Assembly (NCBI GenBank): GCA_038496675.1 | Contig: CM076669.1 | Span: forward strand, 3,654,251-3,718,250 | Source: Rachycentron canadum | Taxonomy: Eukaryota; Chordata; Actinopteri; Carangiformes; Rachycentridae | Length of the DNA stretch: 64,000 nt | Reading direction: 5' to 3' | Shown here: in pieces, positions 37,601-50,900 of the stretch | How positions within the stretch are numbered: position 1 is the first letter of the stretch | Layout of the letters: every line of letters starts with the position of its first letter | The notes under the pieces: generated by a model | Databases searched by the model: none | What the model was told of the DNA's origin: nothing | Seen by the model: only the letters and a program-made list of their open reading frames with translations | Position numbers and translations under genes: made by a program

Positions 37601-40369
37601 CAAACCATGAACCTGAGACTCTCCCGGATTCTGGCTGTATTTGTGGAAATTGTGACTTAAATTGTCTTTAACTCACTTTTGTGTGTAGGTCCATGGCCGC
37701 TGTGTTTGTAATCACAACACTGAGGGACTGAACTGCGAGCGCTGCCAAGACTTTTACCACGATTTGCCTTGGAGACCTGCAGAGGGGCGAAACACCCACG
37801 CCTGCAAGCGTAAGAAACATAAACTCAACTCTCGTTGAAAAAGCTCAACAAGTTGTGTCAGATGAGGCCGATACTACTGTGTAGCTACAGCCAGCTGTTT
37901 TTTTTTTTGGGCCCGTGTCCAAAAGACAACACTTTGAGCATTTTGTTAAAAATATATCAGACGATTAAAAACATCACTGGCCGACAAACCTATGATGAAC
38001 ATAACAATCAGTCAAAAGTCTTTACACTCTGTTTCAAAATAAAATAAAATGTACATATTTAAAGGAAAGACCGGCAGTAAATGTCCCATCATCCCCTTCT
38101 TTCTCAGAGTGCCAGTGTAACCATCATTCCACCAAGTGTCACTTCGACCTGGCCGTGTACATGACGACCAGGAACACGAGCGGCGGCGTGTGCGACGACT
38201 GTCAACACAACACGATGGGCCGGCAGTGCGAGCAGTGTGCACCCTTCTTCTACCAGCACCCCAACAGAGACCTGAGGGACCCCAGAGTCTGTGAACGTAG
38301 GTCACCTCTGCGTGACCTTTGACCTCTGACTGCCCCTCCTCCCCTACCCTCATTTACACACACAGACAGTTAAAATACACGTTGGTGTACTCGTCCAGGA
38401 CGCTCTCGTCGGCGTTTCTTCCTCAGACGAGCACCATCTGGAGCTGCACTCTCCGAGTCTGTTGAAGACTTTGAAGTGAAAAGCAGAAAGTAGCCGTTGT
38501 TACATCACGATTGTAATTACCTGCTAAGTACTGGGCACAAGTGGAAATAGTGCTGTAAAACACAAAACAGCCTCCCCCTCTTTTTTCTTCTTCACAAGAC
38601 TCGTCTTTTAAATTACACGCTGCTTCTGCAACGCCTTGCAGTTCATTATCTCGTCCTTTCTCACTCACAAATAACTCACTGGAGCATCATATGTTTTAAG
38701 CTAATGTTATTTAGTCCTTATTTTTTATTACCCTGTACAGAAATCATGTGACAAATATCGAAGGAAAACAAAGATTGATATGTCTGTACTAAATGGACAG
38801 ATTACCAGGATGTCGAGGTGTTTTTTTTTTACCTGATTGCTCTTAAATTTGATGTTCATGGTCCCTGGAGGATGAATGCTAATGCTAATGCTAATGTTAT
38901 TTGGTGAACCTCTGGCATCGTCTTTGCCAAAACGTCCACGTTTACATAGAAAGTTTCATCATGCAGCCTGGAGATTTACGCTGAATTTACTGTGCATGTT
39001 CATTCTCCCCAGAGGATGAACCCTTTCCATTTCGGACACTGAATTTGCAAGATATACAATGCGATTGTCAGGTTATTTGTGTTGCACACCCAGGGTTTCA
39101 AGGATATGAACGTTTCCACATTTCCAGGCCGTAAAAATAAATTCAACACTTTTTTATTGTGGCACTGACAGAGACGTTACAGCCTCCAGGTGACACCAGC
39201 AGAGCTTTAGACGTTTACTTTTGTCCTCATAGCAGAGCAGATTTCCTTTCAAATGTCTTTATTCAGATTTACAACAACCAGTTTGGGTATTTTATGCTTT
39301 TAATCTAAATTCTCACATCCACACTCCCCTCACATTTATCTAAATCCTGATATGATGCTGTCCTTGTTGTTTTGACTGTATCTGTTATGTTTATGTAATA
39401 TATATAATTTTTTGCAGATGATCAGTATAATTTAAAGGAATAGAGGAGGAATACCTTCTTGACACTACAATATTCTCCCTAATGTAATGTTTTATGTTTT
39501 CACAGCGTGTAACTGTGACCCGGATGGGTCCCTGCAGGGCGGACTGTGCGACTCGCGAACCGATGTGGTGGCCGGGCTGATCTCGGGCCAGTGTCGGTGC
39601 AAAGCCAACGTGGAGGGCGAGCGCTGCGACCACTGCAGACAGGGACACTACGGGCTGGGTCAGGGACCGGAGGGCTGCCTGCGTAAGTCACAACTAGTTC
39701 TACTACACCTGAGGCCAATGTTACACTTGTGCCTGTTCAATATCTCACTTCACACATAGTTTTAGCTTGTTTGTCTTTTTTTAAGTGCTGACATATTTAT
39801 TCATCTTAAAGAGTAAACATAAGGAAAACTAATTACAGGATGCAGGTTAAATCATTTTTATTGGTTGTTCCTCTCACTGTGAAAAACAAAAAGGCTGTAC
39901 CCAAAACTTATTAAAACTCTTAATTTGAAAGACCTTTGCTTAACAAATTAAGTACAGTTTAACAGGAATATGATTCATTTTTGTTTTTTATCACTAAAAA
40001 TCTTCTTAATCTCAATATTTTTTAAATATTTTGCCATACAATATCCCACTAAAGATCACTTTTAATGGGTAAAATAAAGTAATTTTAAGGTGAAAAAGTG
40101 ATTAAAGGGCTTGGAAAACTGTCCAGAGAACAGACACAAACATACTCAGTGTACACATACAAACACACACTCCAGTTGGACAGACTGAGGCAATTGAATG
40201 TGTTGCGTCATTGTGTGTTTTGGCAGCTTGTACCTGTAACCCGCTGGGAACTCTGCCGGGAGGAAGCTCCTGTGATTCAGGCTCAGGAAGATGCTTCTGT
40301 AAACGTCTCGTCGACGGACACAATTGTGATCAGTGTCTGGTACGAACACTACTGTCAACCTTTCCCTCT

Positions 40370-40415
<46 letters not shown>

Positions 40416-41089
40416 ACCATTGTCACACATGTTTGCCCTCTGTTCTTTTGTCTACAGCCACAGCACTGGGGTCTGTCCAATGACATGGATGGCTGCAGAC
40501 CGTGTGACTGTGACCAGGGCGGGGCTGTTAACAATAAGTAAATTTAGAAAATAAAAGCATGAACTATTATCTTTCAGTATCAATTATAAAACATACCAAA
40601 GCATAAATACAGTTGCAGACATGTGTTTATCATCTACTAATGTCTGTTTCTCAGCTGTGACCCTCACTCAGGACAGTGCGAGTGCAGGGAGCACATGTTC
40701 GGACGACGCTGCGATCAAGTGGAGTCCGGCTTCTACTTCATCGCTCTGGATCACTACACCTACGAGGCTGAGGACGCCAAGCACGGACCTGTGAGCGCAG
40801 TCTGACGAAACGTCTGTTCAGTGGTGCTTTTGCGTTGTTCTCGCATGATGAAAACTACATCTGTCTCCCTCTGGATCAGGGTGTGACGGTGGTGCATAGG
40901 CCTTATCCTCTGGATCGTAGTCCCACGTGGACCGGGATGGGTTTCGTGAATGTGCCTGAAGGAGCCTACTTAGAGTTCAACATCGACAACATCCCAGAGT
41001 CCATGGACTACGACATCCTCATTCGCTATGAACCACAGGTAACTTTACCTTGGGTTGTGTTGACATTATTCATGTTTTAAGAATAACTC

Positions 41090-41176
<87 letters not shown>

Positions 41177-41360
41177 CGTGCACGTGTGTGTGTGTGTGTG
41201 TGTTTGCAGCTGCCGGAGCAGTGGGAACAAGTTAACATCCAGGTGCATCGTCCCGAGTTCAACCCTCCAAACTACTCAGGTCACTGCAGAAACTCCATCC
41301 AGACCGGAGACGAGCAAACCATCTCTCTTCCACCTGGATCCAGGTAACACATCAGTCCAC

Positions 41361-41398
<38 letters not shown>

Positions 41399-44300
41399 CT
41401 CTCTGTTGTGTTTCAGGCATGTGTTGCTGTTGAGGCCGGTGTGTTTTGAGAGTGGACTGAACTACACGATCCGTCTCAGTCTGCCGCTCTACTCGTCGGT
41501 CAGCGACGTCCAGAGCCCGTACACACTCATAGACTCTGTATGTAAAACTAACACACACAGACACTCACACACCCCTCTAATGTTCCTCTAATGACCACAG
41601 TGAGTCAGTCCCCATAGAGTCCAATGTGAAAATGTCCAACTTCACAGCAGAAATAAACACATTTACAGCCTGGTGGTCTCTACAGCTAATTTCCTCCTTC
41701 ATCACAACTCCAGGGGGCTGCATTGTTATATAACTCACCTCTTTGTATTTAATTAAGACTAATTAATACTTTTTAGGGTCAGAGGGCAGAGTCAGGCACT
41801 GCCAAGATGGCAACTGTGGAGCAGCCCACTGCTTTTTTAAATCAGTTGCTTAGTTTTTACCATGTGAGCTTCATGTCCATCCAACTGTGCAGAAAAATGA
41901 AGAGAAACCAGCTCTTTCTACAGTGCCTTCCAACTCTGTTCCTTCAAACCTGTGTTTTTATTATGGTTTCCATTCCCCCGACTCTTCCTCCTCCTCCTCC
42001 TCCTCTATTTACAGATGGTGCTCATGCCCCGGGTTAGGGAGCTGGACATGTTCCACGGGATCGACAGTGATGGAGCGTGGGATACATTTCAGCGCTACCG
42101 CTGTCTGGAGAGCAGCCAGAGCGTCGTCAAAAGCCGCATGAGTGACATCTGTAACGACTACATCTTCAGCGTCTCTGCTCTGCTGCACAAAGGAGCCATG
42201 GGTACGTTTCTCTGTTTGTACAGTGGCAAACGTCTCCTGTTTGCCAACCAGGATGAACGCTTCATTATATTCCTTTTGCTCTACCTTGTCCTATTTCCCA
42301 GCATGCCAGTGTGACCCACAAGGTTCGCTCAGCACTGTGTGCGATGCCAGCGGAGGTCAGTGTCAGTGTCGGCCCAACGTCGTCGGCAGGAACTGCGACC
42401 ACTGTGCGCCAGCCACCTTCCTGTTCAGCCCCGCCGGCTGCAGACGTAAGTGTAGGGCACCAGTTGGTCAGTGTTGATGCTGATTTAAACCAAAATAAAA
42501 AAAAGTGTAATGATATAAATTCCCCCCCCCCCCCAGCTTGTGAATGTGACCCTCAGGGCTCGATCAGCGCTTTCTGCCACGAGGCCACCGGCCAGTGTGA
42601 GTGTGTCCCTGGGGCCACGGGTCGCCAGTGTTCCCACTGCCTGCCGGGCTTCTGGGGCTTCCCCCAGTGCCGCCCCTGCCACTGTAACGGCCACAGCGAG
42701 TACTGCCACCCTCAGACCGGAGAGTGTCAGGGCTGCAGGGACTTCACCACCGGGCACCACTGTGAGCGGTACGACCTGCCGATTGGTTGACTTTGACTTA
42801 TAATGGCCAGAGGTCAGAGGGTTGGTTTAGCCGCCACGATGTTATACAGACCCAAGGAGCATAAACCTGAAGAGTCTGGGATTTTCTGGGATCTGTCCAA
42901 CCAGTCAAGTCAAAAATAGCAGAAAAAAAAAAAAAAGACAAGACTGTTTTAAAGTTGTTTGGATTTCAACTTTAAGTGTCTCATCAATCAGGCCACATTT
43001 CCATTTCCAAGATCAAGGCTCAAGTATTAGAGCGAGGTTCAAGACCAATAACATTTTTAGTCCCTTAGACTTTGCATGTTTGTATTGTATAAATGTATAT
43101 TTTTCTATATTTATTTCACACCTTTATTATAAATATTTGTTTTTTATTGTGATTTTTTTACATTTATATTGAAACGATCTGTCCTGCACCAAAACTTCAA
43201 CAGAGTGCGTTTGAATGATTTATTTGGACACTGATGGCAGATGTTTCTAGTGTTAGGTCTAGTCATGTGACGAGACCCTGGCGCTGCTGTTTGGACAGAA
43301 CCAGGGCGTCATTGGGAGTCATTTTGACCGACCTCTGCCCCCTCAGGGAGCCTCAGAAAGCTAAATTAAAGAGATCAGAGAGTCTTTCCTTTGAACCTTA
43401 ACCTCCTTCTTTTTACCTCCAGGTGTCTGAGTGGTTATCATGGTGACCCAGAGCTGGGCTCAGGTAGCCACTGCCGCCCGTGTATGTGCCCTGAAGGACC
43501 CCGCAGTGGGCGCCAGTTTGCTGACAGCTGTTACCTCCTGGATTACACCAACCAGCTGGTGTGTGTGTGCAGCCCCGGATACAAAGGTGAATCAACAGCT
43601 CAAATCTTCACATCAACACTTCTTCACCTCACACACACACACACATACACACACACACACGTCGTGTTATAAACCCAAACATCAGTGACCCTGTAATTAG
43701 AGGGAGATGTTTGTGTCTGAGCCTGAATGTCCTGATTTCTTTCCTCCCCCAGGTGCCAGGTGTGATCAGTGCGCCCCCGGTCACTTCGGGAACCCCCTGG
43801 TGCCCGGCGGCCGCTGCATGCCCTGCCAATGCAACAGCAACATCAACATGCAGGACCCGGGGTCCTGCGACGTCCGGACTGGCGCCTGCCTCAAATGCCT
43901 GCACCACACCGACGGCTACGGGTGCCAGCACTGCAAACTGGGTTACTACGGCAACGCTGCCACGCAGAGCTGCAGGAGTAAGTATAAACAGTTAATACAG
44001 ACATAAATAACACGACAGCATCTTATAACATGTGAGCAAACAATATACAGTAATGAGATACTGATATAACTGTAAAAGACCAGTATATCTGCCTGACGGA
44101 CTCAAACCTCAAATTAATGTATTTTCTTGTAGGTGACAGTAGCTACCAAGGGACATAGCTTATAAAAATAAAAAATTAGCCAAAAAATGATTTGATGAAT
44201 GTTTTCAATAGCTATTTCTCTAATTTATAACTGGCACTGACTGACTGTGTGAGGGCAGTGTCTTTCCCTAAATAAATAAATGAAGTTTTTCTTGGACCTG

Positions 44301-44925
44301 CAATAGATTTTGTAGATAAGTCCATAATATAATATAATATAATATAATAAAAATACTTCTATTTATCCTGGTGTATTCAGCTGTTGTCGTTTCTGTTCTG
44401 TTGAATTGAATGAATTGTTTAACTCCATAAGAAACATGTGCTGTGTTTCTTTAACTCTGTGGCTCCTGTGGCTCCTGAGCTGAAGAGGGAATAATTGATT
44501 TTAACTTTAATTTCATACATAAGTATCTTGGCCAAAGGTTTATTTTTCTTTTTCTGTCATAAAACATCTGTGGTCTAATTTGTGTCACTTTCCTTCATGT
44601 GAAGAAGTTTAAAAACTGATGCTTTAAGATAACGAACACAGTTTAAACTTCCTGAATCTTCCCTCTGTGCAGAGTGTATGTGTTACTCGGTGGGTACGGT
44701 CCCTCAGGCCTGTTCATCCCCCGACGAGTGTCAGTGCGACCAACACACTGGTCAGTGTCGCTGCCAGCCCAACGTGGTCGGTCAGAACTGCGACCACTGT
44801 GCCACCGACACGTGGAACATTGCCAGCGGGACGGGCTGCCAGCGCTGCGACTGCGACCCCGTCCACTCCTTCCGCACTTCCTGCCATGAGGTGAGTCAGA
44901 CAGACACAGCAATGAAAACCAAACC

Positions 44926-44957
<32 letters not shown>

Positions 44958-47900
44958 GCAGCAGCAACAGCGCTAATTCTACTGATCATCATTCCCACGT
45001 TACACTGTGGGAGGATGGATCTTCATCCCTGGGAGACAAGTTCCTAAGGAGAAGAGAAAAACATGCCATAGTCATAACCACTCCAACATCTGTCTGCATT
45101 ATTTCCTGCATTAACGTTGCAGCAGCTGTGAACATGCTGCTGTTGGCAAACGTTTGCTTATACAATAAGTCGGTAAGAAGGGAAAGTTTCCAAATGATTC
45201 CCTGTAGAGAGCAGCATGGCAGCAGTAAGTCACTGTGACCAACACATCTCATCAGCACGGCTCAGGTTTGTGTAATTTTGTTTTTGATATATGGGCTCCA
45301 GCTGTTTGGGAATTGCCTCTTTCTCTGGTTTTCTGCAGCTCTGCTTCACTCAAACACACAAATCCTCATGTGATTTCTCTGCACATGAAGAATAGGACCG
45401 TGTGCACCCTCTCACTCTCTCTCTCTCTCTTGCACACACAAACATTTGGGTTTCTGTGTTTACTGGCTACTCTCCATCACAGGAAGGAAGTCTCAGAATA
45501 CACTGTGGAATAACTGAATACACAATTTCTCAAAGAGAGGCGAGTTCTATCAAATCCACAGAGGTCCATTGTGTCTGCAAGTGAAAGAAAAGCTGTAAAA
45601 ATAGACATAAGTGGATGATTTTTTGAGAAACACATGAACCTTCTGTCTAATACTATTTTGTTGTTGGTGTGTGTGTGTGTGTGTTTTTTTTTTGCTGCAG
45701 GTCACAGGACAGTGCTTGTGTAAACCTGGTTTTGGTGGCAGGACGTGTCGGGAGTGCAAAGAGCTGTTCTGGGGCGATCCGGAGGTCAAATGTCACGGTG
45801 GGTCGTCGCCATCACCAGCAAACAAACTAAATATAGAGTTATCATCGGTTCCCAGCAGCTCCGGTTTTCAGACGTATCAAATTCCCAACTTTGGTGCCAC
45901 CAAGTGGTTTAATCATGAACGTTCCCCAGATTTAAAGGACAGGAAGTAGAAAGTGCAGTCTAGGTAAATTTAAGTACAGTTCAGTCTCTCAGCTCTCATC
46001 AGCTCTCCAGAGCATTTTAGCATCTTTAAGCTCGTTGTTTTGGTTTCACTGTTCAGCACTAACATAGCAGAACATTTATGAAACCAAAAAAACAAAAACA
46101 AACAACGTTTAGGTTCAGAAGATGAAAAGCAGGAGAAGATAAACAAGGAGGCTTTTGTCGGCAACAGGCAGGAAGTCGAGGAATAAAAGGCCAAAAGTAG
46201 GAAGGCGGTCAAAACCAGGAAGGTAAGACTGGGACGCTTCAGCTGGGACAACAGATAATCTGACAGTTGGTGGAAATGGACCAGTATATATATCAGGAAG
46301 TAACTGAGAAATCAGGAACAGGTGACCTGTGTACTGGGAGGTTGGACAAGAGAGTCAGTGATGCTTTGCAAAGAGAACCAATGAATAACCAAAGGAGCTG
46401 TGACATGTTTAGTAGCTAAGGAGCCAGAAGTTGGTTTAGACCAAAAACAGACTACTACTACTACTGATGACACTAAAAGATGTAGCCGACCAGGAGCGTG
46501 CTACTGTTGGACCAAAAGGAAATTCACAGTTTCCTTGCTATGAGTCTTACACTGTTCACTCAATATGGATATGAAACATCTCAAACATAATCACTGTTTC
46601 AATTCAAAGTACAGAGTCACTATATTCTGTTGCCTCTACTTCCTTGTTTTTCTGCCCTTTTTCTGTTGTGGATGCAGCTAATTATTTAAGATGAATTGTA
46701 CCAGTGGTGATTTTGTAAGTGGCTTTGGAATAAGTCGATTTTGTCAGACAAGCTATTATGTGTCAGCGAGTTGGCGCTGACTGAGTCTCTGTTACTGACC
46801 CCAGAGAGTTTTATATTGTCAAGTTGGACAAACTGCTGGAGAGCCCATCTGCGCCCCACAGTAGCTGGCTCACCCCCAGAGAAAGAGTGGGCAGGAGGGG
46901 AGAAAAGGCGAGGAGAATGGGGAGGCAGAGGGAGAGGGGATCTGGGAATGACCTCTGGTTCCCCCGCTCATGAGAACCAGATGTTCTCCGGAATTCCCAG
47001 GCATCCCGTTGTCGTCATGCACCAACACCCAGAGGACCCAGGAATCCTGAATCATTCCCACTGTATTCCCCGAAGGTCTCTTAAGCTGTTGGACCAGCTG
47101 GAGTCCTTTTCCTATCTGCACAGATGATACATTGATGCCTCAGTTCATCGGAAATCTGACCTTGCAGAGAAATGTGTGGGAGTTATGTGTCATGATGTGA
47201 GGCCTCTCAAAGATGCTGCAGCAGCTGAGATGTTGTTCTCCAAGCCAGATTTAGAGGTCAGAGGTTAAAATGTATAAATGTATGAGGCCAAACCTGGATC
47301 AGCGTTATTGGTATGTGGCTGTCGTGTGGCACTCAGTTAAAAGCCCATAATCACCATGTATGTTCTGCTTCTAAAGTCATCAGTAATATTTCACCATGTC
47401 GAAAAACAAAACTTCAAACCCAGCGCTCACCTCATGCTCCATAAATCACACAAACAAAATGCAGCAACTCTGTTGGTGGTTAGGAAGTCTCTCAAATCCT
47501 GCATTCCTGCTTTCTGACTCACACCAAACCTCCTCCTCATTCTTCTTCTTCTTCTTCTCTGGGGAGGGAGGGCAGCCCTGTGGTGTGCTCCTGACTCTGC
47601 AGTGGTCAGGTTGACCGTCATAATGGAAATCAAGTTAATGTCAATGTTTATTTACTGGAGGTGCTGGAGGTTGGATTTACTTTGTTTTCAAATGACTTAT
47701 TTCCCTGGGGGGACTTTAAATCTACTTCTTATATAAGACCACAGCCCAGTTTTATGCCATCATATAGAGAAACTTTGGAACTAATTCATCCATCCATCCC
47801 GTCCATTTTCTTCTGTTTATCTGGGGCCGGGACATTTAAACATATACAAATGACATAACTGAGCAGCTGAATAAACTAACATGGAAAAGTAAAGTCTGTA

Positions 47901-50900
47901 TTTGAAGGGTTACGACCTCTGTTTGGGGAAATGCTTGTTCTTGATTTACTTGACTATTCCTGGGATTAGTCTGACTTTGCTTCCTGTGTGTCTCTAGCTT
48001 GTGACTGTGACCCTCGGGGAATCTCCAGCGAGCAGTGCCATCGTGCCACAGGTCAGTGTACCTGTGTGGAGGGTGTTTCTGGACCACGGTGCGACAAGTG
48101 CGCCAGAGGCTACCAGGGGGAGTTCCCCGCCTGTGAACCCTGCCACCAGTGCTTTGCCATCTGGGACAACGTGGTTGGCGAGCTGACCAATCAAACACGA
48201 CGTCTGGAGGCAAAGGTGACGGAGCTCCAGACCATTGGGGTGACGGCGCCGTACAAAGAGTTAATCGCCAGCCTGGAGCAAAACACCAAGGCTGTCCAAG
48301 AAATACTTGAGAGCAACCCTGCAGCAGTAAAGCTGGAGCAGAACCAGGACCTAATGCACCAGATCATGTATGTACAAATACAAACAGACCCATAGAGGAA
48401 TGGAGTAGACACCTTTTCATTACCACGTCATTGTTTTCTCAGTGGGCTGATGTCTTACCTAAACGGAAAGATGAACACGACAGAGGAGACCTTGAACTTT
48501 CTCCACGATGACGTCAACTCTACTGACGTAAACTTGGACACACTGATGGAGGAAGCCAAGCAGATGGAACAGAGCGTCCAGGAGCTGAGGCAGCAGGTGT
48601 ACGATGCCAAGAACGCCAACATCCAGGGTGAGAAATCAAACTGTAGGACAGAGACAATGTAATGTAATGTCTAAACTGGTAACTAACAGGGAAACAAACA
48701 CATCATCAGCATAATGCTTTACATTCATACTATTATTATGTAGAACATAGTTTTCAGGATATGATTTTTTAAATTATTTGATTTTGATTTACCTCTTACA
48801 GTTCCATGACATGTCCCAGACAGATAGAAACTGCTGCATATGCATGTGTGTGTTTGTTTTAGGCGCCATGGACACCATCACAGCAGCACACACGGAGTCT
48901 ATGATGGCAGAACTCTTGGCCAACGCCTCCACCAGTGATCCCAGGAACACCGTGGAGCAGTCGGCTGCAGTACGGAAAGAAACAGAGGACAAACTGAGCA
49001 GCAGCCAGAAGGAGTTTGACCGCAAGCACCAAAGGAACTTGCAGAAGCTGGACAAGCTGACCAATGAGATGGATAAGTTTGACCTGGCACCACTTAGCGA
49101 GAAGGTGAGAAACACTGGGGGATCTGCTGTAAAAACACAACATAAAGATATCTTGATATCTTTGAAAAAAGATTTGCAGGAGACAAAGAAATCAACCTCA
49201 AACTGACACATTTACTTGTTCTTCTGCAGACGTGCGGTGGTGCAGCCAAGGATGACGGCTGCTCTGACTCCCCCTGCGGCGGGTTGGGTTGTGTCGACAC
49301 AGACGGAGAGCCTCAGTGTGGAGGAGAAGGATGTGAAGGCCTCGTCACGACCTCCCAAAGTGCTCTCAAATCAGCCAAGGACCTGGACCAGGAGATCCTA
49401 GCAGCTATGCAGGAGGTGGACAAGCTCTCCAGGATGGTAAGTTTGAACACAGTCATTTTTTTAAAATCAAAACTAATGCGGGATAAACACGATCTTTGTT
49501 TGTGGTCAGGTGTGGGAAGCCAAAGTCCGGGCAAATGAGGCCAAGGCAAATGCTATGGAAGTGCTGGTCAAATCCAACCGGAGCAAGGAGAGGGTGGAGC
49601 AGAGCAACGAGCAGCTCCGCAACCTTATCAAGGAGATACGAGACCTCCTCACCAGTGAGCTCACCACATAACTGCATTTGTCTAATTGCTTCTAAAGGGA
49701 TGTGTTTTTACTCTAGTCAATGATAGATATTCACAGCCATAACTCCTCAAACTCCTCAACTCCCTCAAATAAAATGACAGAAGTCGGCATTGTTTATGAC
49801 CCTATTGTTTGAAAACATCATGGTTTCTTTCATAAAGAGTTGCAGAAACGGTTGGATCAAGGTGTTTTGTCTCTGCTAATCCAGATGAGAAGGCAGATGT
49901 TTCTATAATCGAGACGGTGGCCAATGAGGTCCTGGCTCTGGAGATGCCGACCTCGACAGAGAAGCTCCAGGAGCTGACGAAGGAGATCAGGGAAAGGGTC
50001 GGCACCCTGACCAGCGTGGAGACCATCCTGAATCAGAGCGCTGAGGACATCCAGGCTGCTGAGACGCTGCTGATGGAGGCCAAGGCTGCCAGGTAACGTG
50101 CACACCATTAAAATAAGACACATCAGTGCTTCAGCTGGTTTTATCAGCGTGTCTCCACATGATGTACAAATAAAGTGATGGTGCTTTAGATAAAACATGC
50201 TCATTGTGTTCACTGTCTGTGTCCATCAGTGAGCAGGCGTCCAGCATGAAGGAAAGGGCAGACGTAGTAAAGGTAGCCCTGGATGAGACTGAGCGCGCTC
50301 AGACCGTCGCCATGGAAGGCATCAAACTGGCCCAGAACAACACCAAAGGCACCATGGACCTGCTGCTCTTGGTGAGTTTGACCTCTGACCTCTGTATTAT
50401 CATACAGTAACAATGCAGAGGTGACTGCAGAAGCAATAACGCTTCAATAAAATTTAACAACTTTCACAGTTGTTAATTTTATTGGTATGGAGCAAATATG
50501 GCCTTTTTTTATGTAACTTCTGGACATAAATGTACAGATGTTCTCTGTTTTTATTTTATCATTACATACTGTAGACACTATAGTAATAGCCCCTTTTCCC
50601 AGGTGGACTGATCTACAGATTAATGACCAGTTTTACATTATCTGTGTGTTTGTGTGTTTGTGTGTGTTTGTGTGTCTCAGGTGGAGTCGGAGACGGCCAC
50701 GTCGGAGCTGAAGCTCAGTAACACCACAGGTCGTCTGGTTCAGCTGGAGAGGGAGGTCGGGCTGCTGAGACAGAACAACCTAGAGGTGAACCAGCTGGCG
50801 GAGACGGCCGACTACATCACCGGCCAGGCCAAAGTGGAAGCGGAGGAGGCCCAGCAGGTCTCTCTCACACACACACACACACATGCACACAGAGACACAC

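Larger units (their letters stand above)
37689..40790 (+). other. lamb1: lamb1 exons 8-13: LE repeats 1-5
   Basis: Exons: 37689-37809, 38108-38296, 39506-39682, 40227-40339, 40458-40537 and 40655-40790. They encode cysteine-rich laminin-type EGF modules with eight-cysteine spacing, for example CVCNHNTEGLNCERC, CRCKANVEGERCDHC and CFCKRLVDGHNCDQC. These modules form a rigid rod. Intron 9 (38297-39505) contains an inverted dispersed repeat. Intron 11 holds a TG microsatellite at 40372-40413. Confidence 0.93.
40880..42201 (+). other. lamb1: lamb1 exons 14-17: L4 (domain IV) globular region
   Basis: Exons: 40880-41038, 41210-41343, 41417-41537 and 42015-42201. They encode the globular beta-chain domain IV, with PTWTGMGFVNVPEGAYLEF, DYDILIRYEP, RPVCFESGLNYTIRL, SPYTLIDSMVLMPRV and the TFQRYRCLES segment. 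The pattern follows LAMB1 closely (human has YTLIDSLVLMPYCKSLDIF at the same place). Intron 14 consists largely of a TG array, and intron 16 holds a dispersed repeat. Confidence 0.92.

Noticed and set aside
44678..45238. A 186-codon frame extending from lamb1 exon 22
   Set aside because: It is exon 22 read through its donor at 44890 into the intron, across a CAG repeat. The laminin cysteine pattern stops exactly at the donor.
46741..47127. A 128-codon frame in lamb1 intron 23
   Set aside because: No known domain and no exon-like boundaries. Exon 23 joins exon 24 in phase without it.
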